Shown here piece after piece: positions 7,294-15,283 of a DNA stretch of 64,000 nucleotides (position 1 is the first letter of the stretch; each line of letters opens with the position of its first letter). Under the pieces are notes generated by a model. The model did not search any database. It saw only the letters and a program-made list of their open reading frames with translations, and was not told the origin of the DNA. The DNA lies in assembly GCF_004565465.1 (NCBI RefSeq), contig NZ_SRHY01000001.1, positions 186,001 to 250,000 of the forward strand. The letters are read 5' to 3'. The position numbers were made by a program, and so were the translations under genes. The stretch comes from Lentibacillus salicampi. GTDB taxonomy: Bacteria > Bacillota > Bacilli > Bacillales > Amphibacillaceae.

Positions 7294-8040
7294 ATGACAA
7301 ACCAAATGAAGCGTTTTGAAAACAAGGTGGCATTGGTAACAGGCGGACGGTCGGGGATTGGTCGGGCCATCGCTTGCCGTCTGCGTGATGAAGGGGCAAT
7401 CGTGGTTACTGCACAGCGCGGTGAGGATGGGGAATTTGACTGGATCGCGGCAGATTTCTCTGATCCTAATACACCGGATCGGATTGTGAATGAGGTCATC
7501 GCCCGTACAGGACGGCTTGACGTCTTGGTCAATAACGCTGGCATGATGCAGGAAGCCTTGATAGAAGAAATGAGTCTTGAGGATTGGCAGCGCAATCTCA
7601 ACGTAAATCTGACAGCTCCCTTTCTGCTGATTCGTGCGGCGCTGCCTCACCTGCGCGAAACGCGGGGTAACATTATTAATATTGGATCGGTTGAAGGATT
7701 AGCAGCGAATCCCGAACATGCGGCTTACAGTGCCACTAAGACGGGCATTCATGGATTGACGCGTTCAGTGGCGGTGGATCATGGTCATGAGGGCATCCGT
7801 TGCAATGCGGTGGCCCCGGGCTGGATCGACACGGACTTGAATCTTAATTTAATTGAAAGGGAGCCTGATCCAGAGGCGTTCCGACGCGACATAAATCGTA
7901 TCCACCCTGTAGGTCAGACAGGGACCCCCGAAGACGTGGCGGCGCTAGTGGCTTTTCTAGCTGCTAGTGAGGCTGGGTTTATCACAGGACAAGTCTATAC
8001 GGTGGATGGGGGCAGGGCATCAAAATTGAGCCTCCCTTAG
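7294..8040 (+). CDS. Short-chain dehydrogenase/reductase
   Basis: A 248-residue classical SDR. Visible are TGGRSGIGRAIA (cofactor glycine motif), LVNNAGM, IINIGSVEG (catalytic Ser), YSATK (catalytic Tyr and Lys), APGWIDTD and the C-terminal GFITGQVYTVDGG. Substrate unknown. Its base composition is visibly richer in G and C than neighbours, with codons such as CGC, GCG and CGG, pointing to transfer from a higher-GC donor. It follows an SDR remnant, as if one SDR had replaced another. A terminator follows directly. Confidence 0.88.
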   Translation: MTNQMKRFENKVALVTGGRSGIGRAIACRLRDEGAIVVTAQRGEDGEFDWIAADFSDPNTPDRIVNEVIARTGRLDVLVNNAGMMQEALIEEMSLEDWQRNLNVNLTAPFLLIRAALPHLRETRGNIINIGSVEGLAANPEHAAYSATKTGIHGLTRSVAVDHGHEGIRCNAVAPGWIDTDLNLNLIEREPDPEAFRRDINRIHPVGQTGTPEDVAALVAFLAASEAGFITGQVYTVDGGRASKLSLP

Positions 8041-8046
8041 GAATTT

Positions 8047-8083
8047 AAAAACGCTCAGAATAGAAGTTTGAGCGTTTTTATTT
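8047..8083 (+). terminator. Terminator of the SDR gene
   Basis: AAAAACGCTCA/TGAGCGTTTTT stem followed by ATTT. Confidence 0.85.
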
Positions 8084-8195
8084 GCTATATTATTCGTTGA
8101 CAGATGAAAAGAATGCTAGTTAGTGCGAATTGTTCCTTGATCTTATCATTTTTATCATCCAGAACTGAGTCCGTTACACAAAAAAGGTCTATTAT

Positions 8196-8813
8196 CTAAC
8201 CCATTGAGATTTTGTAAAGGGGTGTGAGTGTTTCAAATGTGCTCCTGGCTTCGTTTAAAAATGCGCTGCCATCAGAGAGTATTGGGTCATCCGGTTTGAA
8301 GGACCTACCGATCAGGAATTCAGCTTTTTTGACATTTTGCAACCGTGTCAATGCTTTTTCTAAGTCTGTTTCAGATAACTTTACGGCTTCCTTTTTGGTA
8401 TGATCCAGTGAAATGACGTAGTGATCAGGTATAGAACCCCTTATGTCATCTATTTGGTTCAGGAATGACTTAGCAACCTCCTGTTTACCCGGCATTTCAT
8501 AAATATAAGCAAGCCACATAAATAAATGGTCGTCCCATAGACCAATCTGAAAATGGGGATGTTTTTTATACCCGCGCTTATTGTGGCAAAAAGCCATCCA
8601 TGTATCAGTCGGCGGGTTTTTGGTTCTTCTGGCGTGCTGTGCTATATGCACATGCATGTCGTTACCAGTCATATCCGACAAGTTATCGGAGAGTTCTTCG
8701 CCGATTGTTTTGAATTTAGGCTGGATATTTCCTCGTATAGCTTCCATGCGTTCTTCAAGACCGTCAATGGAGAAAATACTAAAGTCTTTTTCCGTAAAAC
8801 CTGTAAAATTCAT
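8196..8813 (-). CDS. yktB: UPF0637 family protein YktB (DUF1054)
   Basis: A 205-residue protein starting MNFTGFTEKDF, as in B. subtilis YktB, preceded by RBS GAAAGGATGG. A longer in-frame extension to 8978 is rejected because it runs through repeat DNA. Characteristic segments are FSIDGLEERMEAIR, ELSDNLS, TWMAFCHNKRGYKKHPHF and LWDDHLFMWLAYIYEMP. Function unknown. Synteny with yktA and the suhB-type gene is conserved. Confidence 0.9.
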   Translation of the reverse strand: MNFTGFTEKDFSIFSIDGLEERMEAIRGNIQPKFKTIGEELSDNLSDMTGNDMHVHIAQHARRTKNPPTDTWMAFCHNKRGYKKHPHFQIGLWDDHLFMWLAYIYEMPGKQEVAKSFLNQIDDIRGSIPDHYVISLDHTKKEAVKLSETDLEKALTRLQNVKKAEFLIGRSFKPDDPILSDGSAFLNEARSTFETLTPLYKISMG

Positions 8814-9123
8814 TGATACCATCCTTTCAATCGTATAATGACTGCTGGTCCACGAAGGCGTTGACGAGCTAAGCCTTTGTTCAAAGATAAGAAAGTATAA
8901 AATTGTTGGCTTCAGTGGAAAAAAGCGCTCCACTGATTGAAGTTTCACTTTGTAATTATTATTAGACAAAAACGTCATCCGGTCAAGCTTAACATTTCAA
9001 ATTAAAATGTTTAAAAATTACAAAATAGGGGAATGTTTAAATAGCTGGTTTACGGTGTTCATGAACAAATTACAGCAGGGAAGCATATAAATAATAAAAG
9101 CCATTTGAAAGGTTGTGGGTAAC
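8814..9123. other. Intergenic region with repeat fragments
   Basis: Contains a solo R1 left end (AAAGATAAGAAAGTATAAAA, from 8883) and an inverted R5 copy (8929-8953). No gene is seen apart from the RBS of the next small gene. Confidence 0.6.
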
Positions 9124-9318
9124 ATGAAATTTGTCATAGAGGATCTTAGGAAAGACATCGATCGTAAAAGGCTGCCTGTTATCCGTATTGAAATTGATTA
9201 TGAATTAATGACATTATATGATGCCATACAAGCAAATGATAGCGTCCAAATCATCAAATCAAAGGAAAAGCTGAAACAGTTGCGTCTGCAGTTAATGGAA
9301 CTGACAGCTGGTGAATAG
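9124..9318 (+). CDS. Small hypothetical protein
   Basis: A 64-residue charged protein beginning MKFVIEDLRKDIDRKRL and ending KLKQLRLQLMELTAGE. The C-terminal half has heptad-like leucines and probably forms a helix pair. GAAAGG upstream fits the ATG at 9124 better than the GTG at 9115. Located between yktB and the suhB-type gene, where B. subtilis also has small genes. I do not recognise a family with certainty. Confidence 0.65.
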   Translation: MKFVIEDLRKDIDRKRLPVIRIEIDYELMTLYDAIQANDSVQIIKSKEKLKQLRLQLMELTAGE

Positions 9319-9525
9319 AAGCTGTTCCAAAGATTTTCTTTTATTCTTGCCTTCTGACTAACGTCTGTCCCCAAAATTTACATACACTGTACTGGTTCAT
9401 GTACTTATTTGGGGTGGTTTTTTCCTGGGTTTCTGATGTTTTTAAACACATCATGACCCCTGAATATGATTCTTGTCCTTCAATTTGATATCATGGTACC
9501 AGACTGAAAAACTGGAGGCCTATAG

Positions 9526-10335
9526 ATGAACGAGACATTTCGCGAAAAATTATATCAGCAGGCAAAAGAATGGGTAGTCGAAGCGGGCACAACAATCCGG
9601 GAAAAGATAAATGATCCGCTGACAATCAGCACGAAGTCAGACCGGAATGATCTTGTGACCACGATGGACAAGGACACAGAATATTTTTTTATGACAAATA
9701 TCAAACGAACTTATCCGGACCATTTCATAATTAGTGAAGAAGGTTATGGTGATGAACTGCAGTCACTCGGTGGTACTGTCTGGATTATTGACCCCATTGA
9801 TGGAACAATGAATTTCGTACATCAGAAGCGAAATTTTGCCATATCGGTTGGGATTTATCAGGATGGTATAGGTGAAATTGGTCTTATCTATGATGTGATG
9901 GCTGATGAATTATACAGTGCGAAGCGGGGGGAGGGGGCCTTTAAAAATAATATGGCATTATCCCCGCTTCCTGAACAGAAAAGTCTTTATGATTCTATTT
10001 TGGGCTTAAATCACTTCTGGCTTTGTGAAAATCGGCTGGTTGAAGAAAAGGTCATACAGGAATTGGTGAGGACTGTCAGAGGCTCGAGGACGTTCGGATC
10101 AGCGGCTTTGGAATTTGCCTACGTTGCTGAAGGGATAATGGACGGTTATATGACAATGGGTCTCGCCCCGTGGGATATCGCAGCAGGGATTGTTATTGTG
10201 AATGAAACAAGGGGCAGAACGACGGATGCATTTGGCGGTTCACTCAATCTTCTGCAGAAAAGTTCTGTTTTAACCTGCAACCCGGCTATACAGGAGCAAA
10301 TTGTCAATGAATATATGATAAAAGGAAGAAAGTGA
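9526..10335 (+). CDS. yktC: Inositol monophosphatase family protein (YktC/SuhB-like)
   Basis: A 269-residue magnesium-dependent phosphatase. Metal-binding motifs are ISEEGYG (Glu-Glu), WIIDPIDGTMNF (Asp-x-Ile-Asp-Gly-Thr) and APWDIAAG (C-terminal Asp). Family members hydrolyse myo-inositol-1-phosphate or related sugar phosphates; the true substrate in Bacillus is not established. RBS CTGGAGG precedes the ATG. Its stop codon lies inside the shared terminator with ylaF. Confidence 0.92.
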   Translation: MNETFREKLYQQAKEWVVEAGTTIREKINDPLTISTKSDRNDLVTTMDKDTEYFFMTNIKRTYPDHFIISEEGYGDELQSLGGTVWIIDPIDGTMNFVHQKRNFAISVGIYQDGIGEIGLIYDVMADELYSAKRGEGAFKNNMALSPLPEQKSLYDSILGLNHFWLCENRLVEEKVIQELVRTVRGSRTFGSAALEFAYVAEGIMDGYMTMGLAPWDIAAGIVIVNETRGRTTDAFGGSLNLLQKSSVLTCNPAIQEQIVNEYMIKGRK

Positions 10336-10358
10336 CTCCGTTGTGAAGTCACTTTCTT
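10327..10358. terminator. Bidirectional terminator between yktC and ylaF
   Basis: AAGAAAGTGACT/AGTCACTTTCTT stem. T residues follow on the plus strand, and on the minus strand the stem ends with TTCTT. Both stop codons are within the stem. Confidence 0.8.
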
Positions 10359-10519
10359 TTGCGCTTTAATGATAGCCCGTATCCCATAAAAACGAAACCG
10401 AGCACAATAAATAATAAAATAAGCCAAATGTTACGAAGAGCGATTGCAACCCCGACAAGCACAAACATTAAAATAACGAGGGTTGCCAGCAGCAGCATGG
10501 GTAAATCAAGTTTTTTCAT
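10349..10519 (-). CDS. ylaF: Small membrane protein YlaF (DUF5325)
   Basis: A 56-residue protein, MKKLDLPMLLLATLVILMF onward, with two predicted membrane helices separated by ALRN and a basic tail LKRKRK. It matches B. subtilis YlaF in length, helix pattern and the MGYG motif before the tail. RBS ATTGGGGTG precedes the ATG. It converges on yktC and shares its terminator. Function unknown. Confidence 0.82.
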   Translation of the reverse strand: MKKLDLPMLLLATLVILMFVLVGVAIALRNIWLILLFIVLGFVFMGYGLSLKRKRK

Positions 10520-10680
10520 TATTTACACCCCAATTTCCATAAACCAGTATATAACATTAAGCGTTTATGTTCAAAAGTTGTCGATTTTTCAACTGGCGCG
10601 GGAGTAAAAGATTTAGTATGATGGTTAAAGAAAAGATTAAGGCGATAGTAATTTCAATGTTGCGGTAACGGGGGATATCA

Positions 10681-10986
10681 ATGGATAATAGTTTCAGTCT
10701 GGTTTTTGAATTTATGGTTAATTATCGGGACAGTATCAATGTTTTTTGGACATTCTATGTGATTAATCTAGTTCTGGCAGCTATAGCTTATAAACTTGGA
10801 TTCGCCAAAGAATTGCCTGTTTTAAAATCAGTTCTGGTTTACATCATGCTTGCATTTGGAATGCTTATTTTAAATTTATTCAGTATTGTCGGCTATCCGA
10901 TTACAGACAGTCTGATCGTCATTTGTATTGTTCTGGCTATTTATCGTTTCAGGCTGCATCTTGAGCGCAAATCCAAACAGGCTTAA
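10681..10986 (+). CDS. ylaH: YlaH-like membrane protein
   Basis: A 101-residue protein with three predicted membrane helices (about residues 20-38, 46-68 and 72-90) and a basic tail RLHLERKSKQA. Length, helix pattern and position between ylaF and ylaI match B. subtilis YlaH. RBS GGGGGATATCA precedes the ATG. Function unknown. Confidence 0.85.
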   Translation: MDNSFSLVFEFMVNYRDSINVFWTFYVINLVLAAIAYKLGFAKELPVLKSVLVYIMLAFGMLILNLFSIVGYPITDSLIVICIVLAIYRFRLHLERKSKQA

Positions 10987-11012
10987 AAAAACTCCCGGTC
11001 AGGGAGTTTTTT
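10986..11012 (+). terminator. Terminator of ylaH
   Basis: AAAAAACTCCC/GGGAGTTTTTT perfect stem with a five-base loop. Confidence 0.9.
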
Positions 11013-11016
11013 AAAA

Positions 11017-11232
11017 GGCGGTTCAAAAAATCCGGTGAAACTGACACGTTAACAGAGGATCTTTTGCTACACTGGCCCACGTCAATCACCTATTAACGAA
11101 CTCACCACGCCGTGTGAAAGCCCGGCCGCCAATACTGCACCGCCCCGAACTTTCAACGCACAGGACATGCTGACGCAGGCATTGGCAATTGTCGTCGCGC
11201 CGTTGACCTGCCAGCCCCCTCTTTTTGAACAT
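11017..11232 (+). repeat. R3 (TTCAAAAAG...CTTTTTGAA) repeat, copy 1
   Basis: Left end GGCGGTTCAAAAAATCCGGT, right end CTCTTTTTGAAC, forming terminal inverted repeats. The middle contains CAACGCACAGGACATGCTG and other GC-rich hairpins. Fills the gap between the convergent ylaH and ylaI genes. Related copies lie at 34.8 and 55.0 kb. Confidence 0.75.
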
Positions 11233-11237
11233 GCACT

Positions 11238-11441
11238 TTAAATTAAATCTTTTTTCTTTTTCTTTGGGTCATACAGTCGAAAACTGCCTGTCGCATGTCT
11301 TCTTTTTGTCTTATCATCAATTCGATCGTAGCATTCGGAGCATAAGTACATATAAATTCTGCGGTTGCGCAGTCTTTTTGCCTGCAATGAGTCATCTTTT
11401 ATATCGTGTACTGTGTCGCATAACACACATTGTACTTTCAT
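11238..11441 (-). CDS. ylaI: YlaI, small zinc-ribbon protein (DUF2197)
   Basis: A 67-residue protein with CVLC near the N-terminus and CSEC about 30 residues later, a four-cysteine zinc site. The tail is Lys-rich (PKKKKKDL). RBS GAGGTGA precedes the ATG. Matches B. subtilis YlaI in size, motif and position. Function unknown, possibly nucleic acid binding. Confidence 0.88.
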   Translation of the reverse strand: MKVQCVLCDTVHDIKDDSLQAKRLRNRRIYMYLCSECYDRIDDKTKRRHATGSFRLYDPKKKKKDLI

Positions 11442-11575
11442 AACATGTCACCTCGAACGTTGGACTCTTCCACAACTATAACATGGCAGAGGGCTTGTAT
11501 GAAAGTGGATGTTTGATGGTAAGGTCGTCTGGGAATAAGATAATTAATCGTAACGTTAAAGGAAAGGGTGATGAT

Positions 11576-11881
11576 ATGAAAAAACGGTATGTTGCTTCAG
11601 TTGCCGGGGCGATAGGGGCTGGGATCACCGGATATTTACTGAGAAATGAAGAAAACAGGCAAACGCTGAAATCAAAAGTAAAAAACAACACTGCAAAGAT
11701 GAGAAATTTTTATGCGGACAATCAAACCGATTCAACATTGGAAGATGCAGGAGCGCCGGATCAGGTGGCATCAAAGGACTTTGCACAGCTGGAGAATTCA
11801 AGAATGGTGTCAGAAGGCTCCCAGTTCGGTGTGCAATATTATAATAAAGTGAAAGAAGAAGACGGCAAAATGGATACATGA
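11576..11881 (+). CDS. Small hypothetical protein with N-terminal membrane-like segment
   Basis: A 101-residue protein beginning MKKRYVASVAGAIGAGITGY, a glycine/alanine-rich helix followed by a charged region (LRNEENRQTLKSKVKN) and a polar C-terminus. The layout resembles YtxH-type general stress proteins but is too short to be sure. RBS AAAGGAAAGGG supports the ATG at 11576 over upstream in-frame codons. Sits between divergent ylaI and convergent ylaJ. Confidence 0.7.
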   Translation: MKKRYVASVAGAIGAGITGYLLRNEENRQTLKSKVKNNTAKMRNFYADNQTDSTLEDAGAPDQVASKDFAQLENSRMVSEGSQFGVQYYNKVKEEDGKMDT

Positions 11882-11887
11882 AATCAA

Positions 11888-11927
11888 CAGGTGCCTTTCG
11901 GTTTTATCCGGGCAGGCACCTGCTTTA
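11888..11927 (+). terminator. Hairpin after the small membrane protein gene
   Basis: CAGGTGCCT/AGGCACCTG stem; the T tract is short (CTTTAA), so termination is probable rather than certain. Confidence 0.6.
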
Positions 11928-11970
11928 ATGAGTCTCACATTGTTTGCTTTTCTGCATATTCACGTAGTTG

Positions 11971-12573
11971 CTACTCCTGATTTTGTTGATTGGATTGATT
12001 TTCTTCCACGTCATCTAACTGCTGTTCTTTATCTTTCGGGATTGATTTCTTATTTTGATCACCTTCATCCGGTCGGTCTTCATTAATTGGAAAGTCAGGC
12101 ATGTAACGGCCCACAATGGCTGACAACTCGTCTATAAACCCTTGCACGGGATAGCCTTGTGCTATTTTGTCGCCCATTGACCGGATTCGTTCAACAACAT
12201 CACCGTCAGCTACTACTACTGCAGTTTTTCCATATGGATCTTTTTGCAATGCTTCAAGAACCGAATATTTGATGGTGCCAACACGCGAACGATCCAGGTC
12301 TTTATCGACATCAATGCCAACAACGGCGTATGGACCAGCGACCACAGAGGCTGCATCTTGTACATCAGGGACATCACTTGCCACATTTGCTAAATGGGAG
12401 GCAATCTCAGTATTGGATAAATTTTGCTGTTTAACAGGGTTAGAGTCTTCCACTTGGATAAAACGGTCATTATTACCGGTTTCGTCAGGCAATGATTGTT
12501 CTTCCTGATTTTGCTGGCATCCAACTAGAAGTGTGAAACACAAGAAAGACAGTATTCCTAAGCGTAGCAGCAT
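11971..12573 (-). CDS. ylaJ: YhcN/YlaJ family sporulation lipoprotein
   Basis: A 200-residue secreted lipoprotein with signal peptide and lipobox LLVGC. The central part (HLANVASDVPDVQDAASVV, AVVGIDVDKDLDRSRVGTIKYSV) is the conserved YhcN/YlaJ domain seen in spore germination and inner spore membrane lipoproteins. The C-terminus is Gln/Asp-rich and disordered. RBS AAAGGAGGAG precedes the ATG. Conserved position next to ylaI and ylaL; phoH (ylaK), which lies between them in B. subtilis, is absent. Confidence 0.87.
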   Translation of the reverse strand: MLLRLGILSFLCFTLLVGCQQNQEEQSLPDETGNNDRFIQVEDSNPVKQQNLSNTEIASHLANVASDVPDVQDAASVVAGPYAVVGIDVDKDLDRSRVGTIKYSVLEALQKDPYGKTAVVVADGDVVERIRSMGDKIAQGYPVQGFIDELSAIVGRYMPDFPINEDRPDEGDQNKKSIPKDKEQQLDDVEENQSNQQNQE

Positions 12574-12646
12574 GTATACTCCTCCTTTAAGATAAACACG
12601 GAATGGACTGTCTTTCTAGTCTGGTTCATCAATCATAAATTATACG

Positions 12647-12683
12647 AAAAAAAGGCTGTTCATCCCGGAAGAATGAACAGCCT
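12647..12683 (-). terminator. Terminator of ylaL
   Basis: On the minus strand AGGCTGTTCAT/ATGAACAGCCT is followed by seven T residues, just after the ylaL stop. Confidence 0.88.
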
Positions 12684-12687
12684 GAAA

Positions 12688-13185
12688 TCAGTTAACAGTA
12701 ATTTTTTGAATGCCTTTAATCGGATTTTCCTGATTAGACCCATCACTGTACAATAATTGAACGGGGCCCTCCTCTTTCAGTGGTTTACCGTCCAAGGAAA
12801 ATAACAGATAACTTTTTTCCAGCGTTGTCAACGAAATCGTTTCGTCTCCGTTTGCTGTTTCAAGTGTGACGCTATTGGCATCTTTCTTTACTTCGGCGTA
12901 GCCCAGGAAAGTTGCTATTGGCATAACATAAGAATTCTCGAGGATTTTCTCGCGTTCTTTACGTGGTATACCTTTATTAATTTTATTGATGGGCGGTTTA
13001 AGATTTTGCTGGAAGACTTCCTGGCTGAAACGGTCAGAAGCCTTGGCAAGGTCATCTTTTTCGTCCTTTTCTTGTACATCGGCGTTAAACGCATCCTCAA
13101 GCAGTATTTTCCGGTCGTCAAAGATCCATACTGTCGGATCCAATGTTATCGTGTATGTAACGTTACCAGTTATTGGAACAATCAT
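12688..13185 (-). CDS. ylaL: YlaL-like conserved protein
   Basis: A 165-residue protein starting MIVPITGNVTYTITLDPTVW after RBS AGAGGTGA. Other conserved-looking segments are WIFDDRKI and SYVMPIATFLGYA. No signal peptide or membrane segment. Position next to ylaJ and ylaN and overall size suggest YlaL, whose function is unknown. The assignment rests mainly on synteny. Confidence 0.68.
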   Translation of the reverse strand: MIVPITGNVTYTITLDPTVWIFDDRKILLEDAFNADVQEKDEKDDLAKASDRFSQEVFQQNLKPPINKINKGIPRKEREKILENSYVMPIATFLGYAEVKKDANSVTLETANGDETISLTTLEKSYLLFSLDGKPLKEEGPVQLLYSDGSNQENPIKGIQKITVN

Positions 13186-13344
13186 GCATAATCACCTCTT
13201 TTATGACGTATTCTCATTAAGAATAGCAGACATGATATCATTTTTCATCATAAAAACATACCCGCATCCTGAATTTTATTTGCATTTTCGATGTACAAAC
13301 GGTAATATAAACTATAAGGAAGTTTTTTTAACGGAGGGATATGA

Positions 13345-13629
13345 TTGATTCCTGAGGTGACTGAAACACATCGCGAAAAAGCTTACGCCCTTCTTCAGGC
13401 AGATGCTGGTAAGATCCTCAAGCTGATAGAAGTGCAGATCGAAAATTTAACGATGCCCCAATGCCCTCTGTATGAAGAGGTTCTGGATACCCAAATGTTT
13501 GGACTTTCAAGAGAAATTGATTTTGCAGTGCGACTGAATTTAATCAGCGAATACGAGGGAAAAGCACTTCTTGAAAATTTGGAAAGGCAGCTCAATAGGT
13601 TACATGAAGCAGCACAAAATTCTGTGTGA
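13345..13629 (+). CDS. ylaN: YlaN, UPF0358 family
   Basis: A 94-residue helical protein with [20 protein letters not shown] and [11 protein letters not shown], typical of YlaN. It starts at TTG with RBS GGAGG seven bases upstream; the nearby ATG at 13341 is in another frame and closes at once. YlaN is needed in B. subtilis under iron limitation and has been linked to Fur-dependent regulation in Firmicutes. Its place directly before ftsW is conserved. Confidence 0.93.
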   Translation: MIPEVTETHREKAYALLQADAGKILKLIEVQIENLTMPQCPLYEEVLDTQMFGLSREIDFAVRLNLISEYEGKALLENLERQLNRLHEAAQNSV

Positions 13630-13650
13630 TGATTTTGGTGTGTCACAGTA

Positions 13651-13687
13651 AAAACTTTGCCTGATTGGATGGTGGCAAGGTTTTTTT
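13651..13687 (+). terminator. Terminator of ylaN
   Basis: CTTTGCC/GGCAAGG stem with one GU pair followed by seven T residues. It runs into R1 copy B. Confidence 0.8.
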
Positions 13688-13956
13688 AAAAGATAAGAAA
13701 GTATAAAATTTTCGGCTATATCAAGCTCTTGGTCAGCAATAGCCATGTCCAGCTCCAGCGCCCAGCAACTAGCAAACTTCACACTCCTCCACTACGATAA
13801 GTCAACATCGGTTCGCTTGATAAAGGAAGGCCGACTAAGAACGGCCTTGCCGGCCAACGTCGGCATACCCCTGATGCAGGGGCATGTTTCCTTTATCTCA
13901 TTGCGAAGTGCTCCAGTTTGTACGTTGCTAAACGGGCGCTTGCGCTTTTCTTATTT
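13688..13956 (+). repeat. R1 modular stem-loop repeat, copy B, with 79-nt cloverleaf
   Basis: Begins AAAAGATAAGAAAGTATAAA, then the GGCTAT...ATAGCC hairpin, then CCAGCTCCAGCGCCCAG. Positions 13819-13897 close with GATAAAGGAA/TTCCTTTATC (10 bp) and contain three hairpins: GGCCG/CGGCC, GCCGGC/GTCGGC and CCCCTG/CAGGGG. The same 79 nt are found unchanged in copy C. The element ends CAGTTTGTACGTTGCTA...GCGCTTTTCTT. Confidence 0.85.
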
Positions 13957-14077
13957 AACAGGCCATAGAAATTAATATGGCAGATGGGACGCGTATATGT
14001 TACACTATTTCAAAATATGTTATACGAAATAAAATTCCGTTCATCTGCTGTGATTACATATTCTGGGGAGAAGTAGG

Positions 14078-15283
14078 ATGGTTAAGAAATTAAAGAATTA
14101 TGATTTTACACTGATGATTACACCAATCCTATTAACAGCGTTTGGAATTGTCATGATCTATAGTGCAAGTATGGTTTTGGCAGTAATGGAGGGACAAGGA
14201 AGCACCTACTACATGACGAGACAAATCCAATGGTTTTCGCTGGCGATGATTGGATTTATCATGACAAGTATTTTCCCGTATAAATATTATCAAAAGTTAA
14301 TCAAGATTATTATGCTAGCCGTTGTTGCCTTGCTGGCAGGTGTCCTTATTTTTGGGAATACCGCCAATAATGCCAGATCATGGTTCGACCTTGGACCGAT
14401 CAGCATGCAGCCGGCGGAATTTGCTAAACTGGGGCTAATAATCTATCTTGCTTCTGTTTATTCCAAAAAACAAGAATATATTAACGAGTTTAATAGAGGT
14501 GTGTTACCGCCATTAATACTAACTGCCGTTACATTGGGTCTCATTGTGCAGCAGCCTGATATCGGAACTGCTGCCATTATTTTTCTGATAGCCTGCGCCG
14601 TCATATTCAGTTCAGGCATCCGTTTTAAGCACCTGTTTATACTCGCATTTGTTGGATTGGCACTCGTGGCCTTAGCCATCCCCAATATGATAACAGATGA
14701 ACGAATCAGCAGGTTTGCCGGTGCCTATCAACCATTTGAAGACCCTGGCGATGATGGGTATCATTTGATTCAGTCTTATTTGGCAATTGGCGATGGCGGG
14801 CTGATTGGTGAAGGGCTCGGCCAGGGCGTTCAGAAACTTGGTTACCTCCTGGAGCCGCATACAGATTTTATTATGGCTGTCATTGCCGAAGAATTAGGTT
14901 TCGTTGGTGTGGTCATTACCGTGGGGATGCTGGCAATCATTGTTTTGCGAGGATTGTTTATCGCGAGGAAGTGCTCGGACAGTTTTGGGGCATTAATGGC
15001 TATTGGCATATCGTCAATGGTGGCTATCCAAACGTTTGTTAATTTAGGGGCTATCAGCGGTCTTATCCCCATTACGGGGGTTCCGCTTCCGTTTGTCAGT
15101 TATGGTGGTTCGTCACTGCTTGTTATGATGGTTGCAATGGGAATTCTGAATAACATTGCAAAATCAGTTAAACAAAAAGAACAGGAACCTGTACCTGTGA
15201 ATAAAGAAGGTACTGAAAATAGTATATTTCGTAATAGAGGAGGAAGAACATGGGAGAGAGAAAACGGATCAATAAAGTTTTAG
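14078..15283 (+). CDS. ftsW: Vegetative FtsW, septal peptidoglycan glycosyltransferase
   Basis: A 401-residue SEDS protein with about ten membrane helices. Motifs include MIYSAS near the N-terminus, SMQPAEFAKLG, QQPDIGTAAI, PHTDFIMAVIAEELG and the signature PLPFVSYGGSSLLVM. SEDS proteins polymerise lipid II, here with the class B penicillin-binding protein at the septum. RBS GGGGAGAAG. Its 3' end overlaps pycA by 34 bp, giving likely translational coupling. The ylaN-ftsW-pycA order is the B. subtilis order, which separates this copy from spoVE at 53.7 kb. Confidence 0.93.
   Translation: MVKKLKNYDFTLMITPILLTAFGIVMIYSASMVLAVMEGQGSTYYMTRQIQWFSLAMIGFIMTSIFPYKYYQKLIKIIMLAVVALLAGVLIFGNTANNARSWFDLGPISMQPAEFAKLGLIIYLASVYSKKQEYINEFNRGVLPPLILTAVTLGLIVQQPDIGTAAIIFLIACAVIFSSGIRFKHLFILAFVGLALVALAIPNMITDERISRFAGAYQPFEDPGDDGYHLIQSYLAIGDGGLIGEGLGQGVQKLGYLLEPHTDFIMAVIAEELGFVGVVITVGMLAIIVLRGLFIARKCSDSFGALMAIGISSMVAIQTFVNLGAISGLIPITGVPLPFVSYGGSSLLVMMVAMGILNNIAKSVKQKEQEPVPVNKEGTENSIFRNRGGRTWERENGSIKF

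Noticed and set aside
8814..8978. A longer N-terminus for yktB
   Set aside because: The extension crosses R5 and R1 end sequences, has no RBS, and does not resemble the family, which starts at M(N/T)F.GFT.
13819..13897. A tRNA gene, because of the cloverleaf shape
   Set aside because: No D-loop or T-loop consensus, hairpin order and loop sizes do not fit, no anticodon arm with a 7-base loop, and the closing stem is 10 bp.
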